Origin: CAUZFZ01 sp963579025
GTDB lineage: Bacteria > Planctomycetota > Planctomycetia > Planctomycetales > Planctomycetaceae
Direction of reading: 5' to 3'
DNA length: 64,000 nt
Assembly: GCA_963579025.1 (NCBI GenBank)
Contig: CAUZFZ010000023.1
Location: 22,358-86,357, forward strand
The notes below the pieces were generated by a model. It saw only the letters and a list, made by a program, of their open reading frames with translations, was not told the DNA's origin and made no database searches. Positions 61,523 to 64,000 of the stretch are shown piece after piece. Numbering within the stretch: position 1 is the stretch's first letter; each line of letters starts with the position of its first letter. Position numbers and translations under genes: made by a program.

Positions 61523-64000
61523 TCAGTGCGTGATCTCGTAGATATGCACAACCGTTGGTCCGTAATTGTAGCCGACGCCGCTGGGCATCATGCGGGCCAG
61601 TTCACGATCCGGATCGCGGACAAATCCAAAGAGGTCGCCCTCCGGTGCGCGTGACTCGTATCCGTAGGTGTCTGTTCCGATGAAAGCGTCGGCGAAGCCG
61701 TCTTCCTCGGCGACGATCTCGCGACCCTCGAACAGAACGCGGACCTTTGTGCCCGGCTTCAAACCCTGAACGTTGATGCGGACGTCGCTCAGTTCTGCGC
61801 GATCAATGCCCACAGAGTCTTCACAAAAGACGCGGACAACTTCGCCGTCTCGCTCCAGCACCGAGTGATCCCACAAGGCGCGTCCGTCTTTGGTCATATA
61901 AGCAAAGCCATCAACGAGTTTTCCGACCAGTCCGACGCGCTCAGCGTCGATCTCGATGCGATGCCAGTTGCCAGCCGCCGGCAGCGCACCGTGATTGTGA
62001 AAATGACCCGCCTGGTAGGCCAGCTTGTCGACCTGCTCGCGACCGAGGTCCGCGTACTTCTTTATGTTGTCGGCCCACGGCTTACCCATCACTTTGACGG
62101 CACGTGCGTATGTCTCGTCGTCCATGACGTAGTTGACTTCATGCCACACCGAGTGATTCAGCTCGGAATACATCAACAGGTTTCCACGGTCGGCGCGCAG
62201 GCGAGTGAAATCGAACTTACCCAGGAAAGCATTGTGGGCGAATCGGCCGTCACCGCGAATCGCCACACACGCCCACTCGGGAGTTTCCTGCGGATCGATC
62301 CACACGTATTGCACAAGTGTGTCGCCCTTTTGAATCAGCTCAGGCATCGGCAGGCCACGAAACCCGTGGATACGAATGCCACCCGGCCGGAACCACTGTT
62401 GATTAACGCTGTCGCCTGTGTGGCTGGCGCGTCCGGAGTGTTTATTGTCGCTATGCCATGTCCAGTGCCCCGACCGCAAAGGACCGCAGTTGGTGGCGAG
62501 CACATACGTCTTGCCCTGATAACGCGTGACCTTGTTGGAAAGACCGTGCGGCGCGAACGAAACGGCCGGCGCCTGTTCCTGACTGTTGAGCGGTCTTTCC
62601 AGGTATCGCAATTCCCCGGCAAGTCCTCGATTGAAGGTCGGATCGCCGATACCTTGAATCATCGACACTCCAGCCGAGCCGCGAATGATGTTGTCGTAGG
62701 TTTCGAATCGATACCGCTCGTAAGGGTGATTGTCGTAAAGCTGCGGAAGATAAACCCAGGCAGTCGTCTTGCCGGCGCGGCGAGTGTAGGGCGTAAAGAC
62801 GACGTTGTAGTCCATCGGACCCCACATCTCGGTTTCCGCATGATTGATGTCATACAGCGTCAGTTTCGGCAGCCACCACGCGTTGAAGGCTCCACTGGTG
62901 CTGATCGCCAAGGGCCGCTTTGTGAGCCGTGCGACGTAATCGTTCGTCGCCTTGTGTTTCTGCACCTGAGCGGGATCGTCGAAGTTGATCGTCGCCTCCC
63001 AGCCGCCCGTGTTAATCGAGACAACATTCTTCATTCCGCCGCGAGCGACCCAGGCTTCGAAGTTCTTACGCTGCTCAGCATTCAGCTCAATGACTGGCTG
63101 CGTGCCGCCGACGGACTTGTCCGGTTTAGCCTGCAACGAGTACAGCCCGTATTTCGCGAACATGGCTTCGACGTCTTCATTGGCAAACCCCTGCGTCAGA
63201 CGGTGTCCCATCAGACCCAGTTGAGCGATCCGGGCGGGAGTATGTCTGATGCGAAAGTTCTGATGCGTGGCACCGGTCAAAAACCGGGGCTCACCGTTGA
63301 TCAGCACGGCCCCGTCTTCACGAACCGTCACCGACGTGATGGGCGGCTGTCTGGGCGGCGGTTGGACGCGTCCGAACGGATCGCTGATTTGCCGGAACAG
63401 TTCCTGGCCACCAGCATCAACCCCGCGGACCAGCAATACCGTGTCACGTACAGGATAGTTGTGCGGCCACGCATTGAGCTTGTTGAGATCGATTTTCGTC
63501 ACGATCAGGTTGGTCCGGTCGACCGTCCAGACGGGTGATGGCAGATTGAATTCCGGCCCCTTGTCGGACTGGCTCCCGTACTTGTCGGACTCCCAGGGCC
63601 TGGGCAGATCATTGAGAGTCTTTTGGAAAACCTCGGCCAGGTTGTTGAACGATTGCTGACCAACAGTTTCCGCATCGCTTGAGCGTACAAGTTGCACGTC
63701 GAGTCTCTTGACCCTGGCCAGTGTCAGATCCGAGACACCAAGATTCATCGACACGGTCACGGGATTTTCCGAAGGCAGGTTGTAGGCCCGCGAAACATCA
63801 ATATCGACGACGTCAGTCCATGTATTCAATGCGTATTGTTCGGCTTGCACCACCTTTGCGTCACGCAGCAATTCCTGACCGTCACGGTTCCTGGGGAGGA
63901 CATTTGGATCCTGCCCGGATGTAGACAGAAAAGGCCATGCTTCACTTCTTCTCAAGGAGGTGAAACATGGCCGGAGTGCCGACACAAGAGCCGACTGCAC
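61523..64000 (-). CDS. Glycosidase-like protein, 5' end lost or interrupted at right edge
   Basis: 825 codons are open to the window edge; the ones before about SGQDPN (near 63920) do not look native. The middle has VTVREDGAVLINGEPRFLTG, ARIAQLGLMGHRLTQGFANEDVEAMFAKYG, a beta-galactosidase/GH2-type catalytic barrel opening, and later YRFETYDNIIRGSAGV. C-terminal beta-domains follow. I cannot name the GH family or the acid/base residues. Its expected N-terminal signal peptide is missing, and plus-strand sequence at 63967 looks like a different gene, so the gene is probably disrupted. Confidence 0.7.
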   Translation of the reverse strand: MQSALVSALRPCFTSLRRSEAWPFLSTSGQDPNVLPRNRDGQELLRDAKVVQAEQYALNTWTDVVDIDVSRAYNLPSENPVTVSMNLGVSDLTLARVKRLDVQLVRSSDAETVGQQSFNNLAEVFQKTLNDLPRPWESDKYGSQSDKGPEFNLPSPVWTVDRTNLIVTKIDLNKLNAWPHNYPVRDTVLLVRGVDAGGQELFRQISDPFGRVQPPPRQPPITSVTVREDGAVLINGEPRFLTGATHQNFRIRHTPARIAQLGLMGHRLTQGFANEDVEAMFAKYGLYSLQAKPDKSVGGTQPVIELNAEQRKNFEAWVARGGMKNVVSINTGGWEATINFDDPAQVQKHKATNDYVARLTKRPLAISTSGAFNAWWLPKLTLYDINHAETEMWGPMDYNVVFTPYTRRAGKTTAWVYLPQLYDNHPYERYRFETYDNIIRGSAGVSMIQGIGDPTFNRGLAGELRYLERPLNSQEQAPAVSFAPHGLSNKVTRYQGKTYVLATNCGPLRSGHWTWHSDNKHSGRASHTGDSVNQQWFRPGGIRIHGFRGLPMPELIQKGDTLVQYVWIDPQETPEWACVAIRGDGRFAHNAFLGKFDFTRLRADRGNLLMYSELNHSVWHEVNYVMDDETYARAVKVMGKPWADNIKKYADLGREQVDKLAYQAGHFHNHGALPAAGNWHRIEIDAERVGLVGKLVDGFAYMTKDGRALWDHSVLERDGEVVRVFCEDSVGIDRAELSDVRINVQGLKPGTKVRVLFEGREIVAEEDGFADAFIGTDTYGYESRAPEGDLFGFVRDPDRELARMMPSGVGYNYGPTVVHIYEITH
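63954..63960 (+). promoter_or_regulatory. Shine-Dalgarno site on plus strand
   Basis: AAGGAGG six bases before ATG 63967. It is a textbook site, unlike those of most genes in the window, and sits in a 36-base imperfect palindrome (CCATGCTTCACTTC... GGTGAAACATGG, 63935-63970). Confidence 0.6.
63967..64000 (+). CDS. Start of a plus-strand gene at the edge, perhaps a mobile element
   Basis: Only 11 codons are visible (MAGVPTQEPTA...), beginning after a strong ribosome-binding site and an imperfect palindrome. The upstream boundary around TGTAGACAGAAAAGG (about 63919) may be the end of an insertion sequence that has split the glycosidase gene. The visible sequence is too short to identify the product. 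Confidence 0.35.
   Translation, partial: MAGVPTQEPTA

Noticed and set aside
61865..63538. 557-codon plus-strand frame
   Set aside because: It is antisense to the glycosidase gene and has no recognisable protein features.

Overview
The window looks like chromosome of a planctomycete (phylum Planctomycetota). The evidence is the mix of families: five DUF1501 proteins plus a DUF1501 remnant, a PSCyt1-DUF1549-DUF1553 cytochrome, an M81 peptidase, cytochrome and squalene-cyclase-like proteins, a PEP-CTERM-like remnant, very large secreted/membrane proteins, moderately high G+C, and many intergenic palindromic repeats. Few starts have a Shine-Dalgarno sequence. No rRNA, tRNA or CRISPR array was recognised.

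1-11.3 kb: a minus-strand pair encodes an outer-membrane beta-barrel protein (3571-6723) and, 81 bases downstream, a multihaem c-type cytochrome that runs off the left edge (1-3489). Together they look like an electron-transfer module. Divergent from them are a BshB1/LmbE-type deacetylase and an ABC exporter whose permease is fused to a CPBP protease. 11.3-12 kb is an island of palindromic repeats, including a 142-base nested palindrome.

12-26.6 kb: a YHS/TRASH-type lipoprotein, then a minus-strand block of a 1168-residue and a 3029-residue secreted membrane protein from one family, followed by folD. The giant protein contains two paralogous halves. The join carries sequence made of dispersed intergenic-type repeats read in frame, and its signal-peptide region overlaps a perfect 33-base inverted repeat.

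27-42 kb: a DegT-like protein lacking key PLP residues, an SDR sugar-nucleotide epimerase, a DnaQ-like exonuclease fused to a domain otherwise linked to restriction enzymes, a membrane-anchored prenyltransferase-repeat protein, an LplT-Aas-like triple fusion for phospholipid acylation, a GT4 glycosyltransferase with a polyprenyl-phosphate sugar transferase, guaA, and a small toxin-antitoxin-like pair.

42-64 kb: a MoxR ATPase, two secreted proteins of unknown role, a decayed PEP-CTERM gene, three tandem DUF1501 genes, a haem-binding cyclase-like protein, an M81 peptidase, a PSCyt1-DUF1549-DUF1553/DUF1501 operon, another DUF1501 gene with a truncated paralogue behind it, an SGNH hydrolase, a sulfotransferase-like protein, and a large glycosidase-like gene. 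The glycosidase-like gene appears to be cut near the right edge by another element whose plus-strand gene starts at 63967.

The strongest leads are the cytochrome/barrel pair, repeats captured in frame in the giant ORF, the exonuclease fusion, and the nested palindrome.
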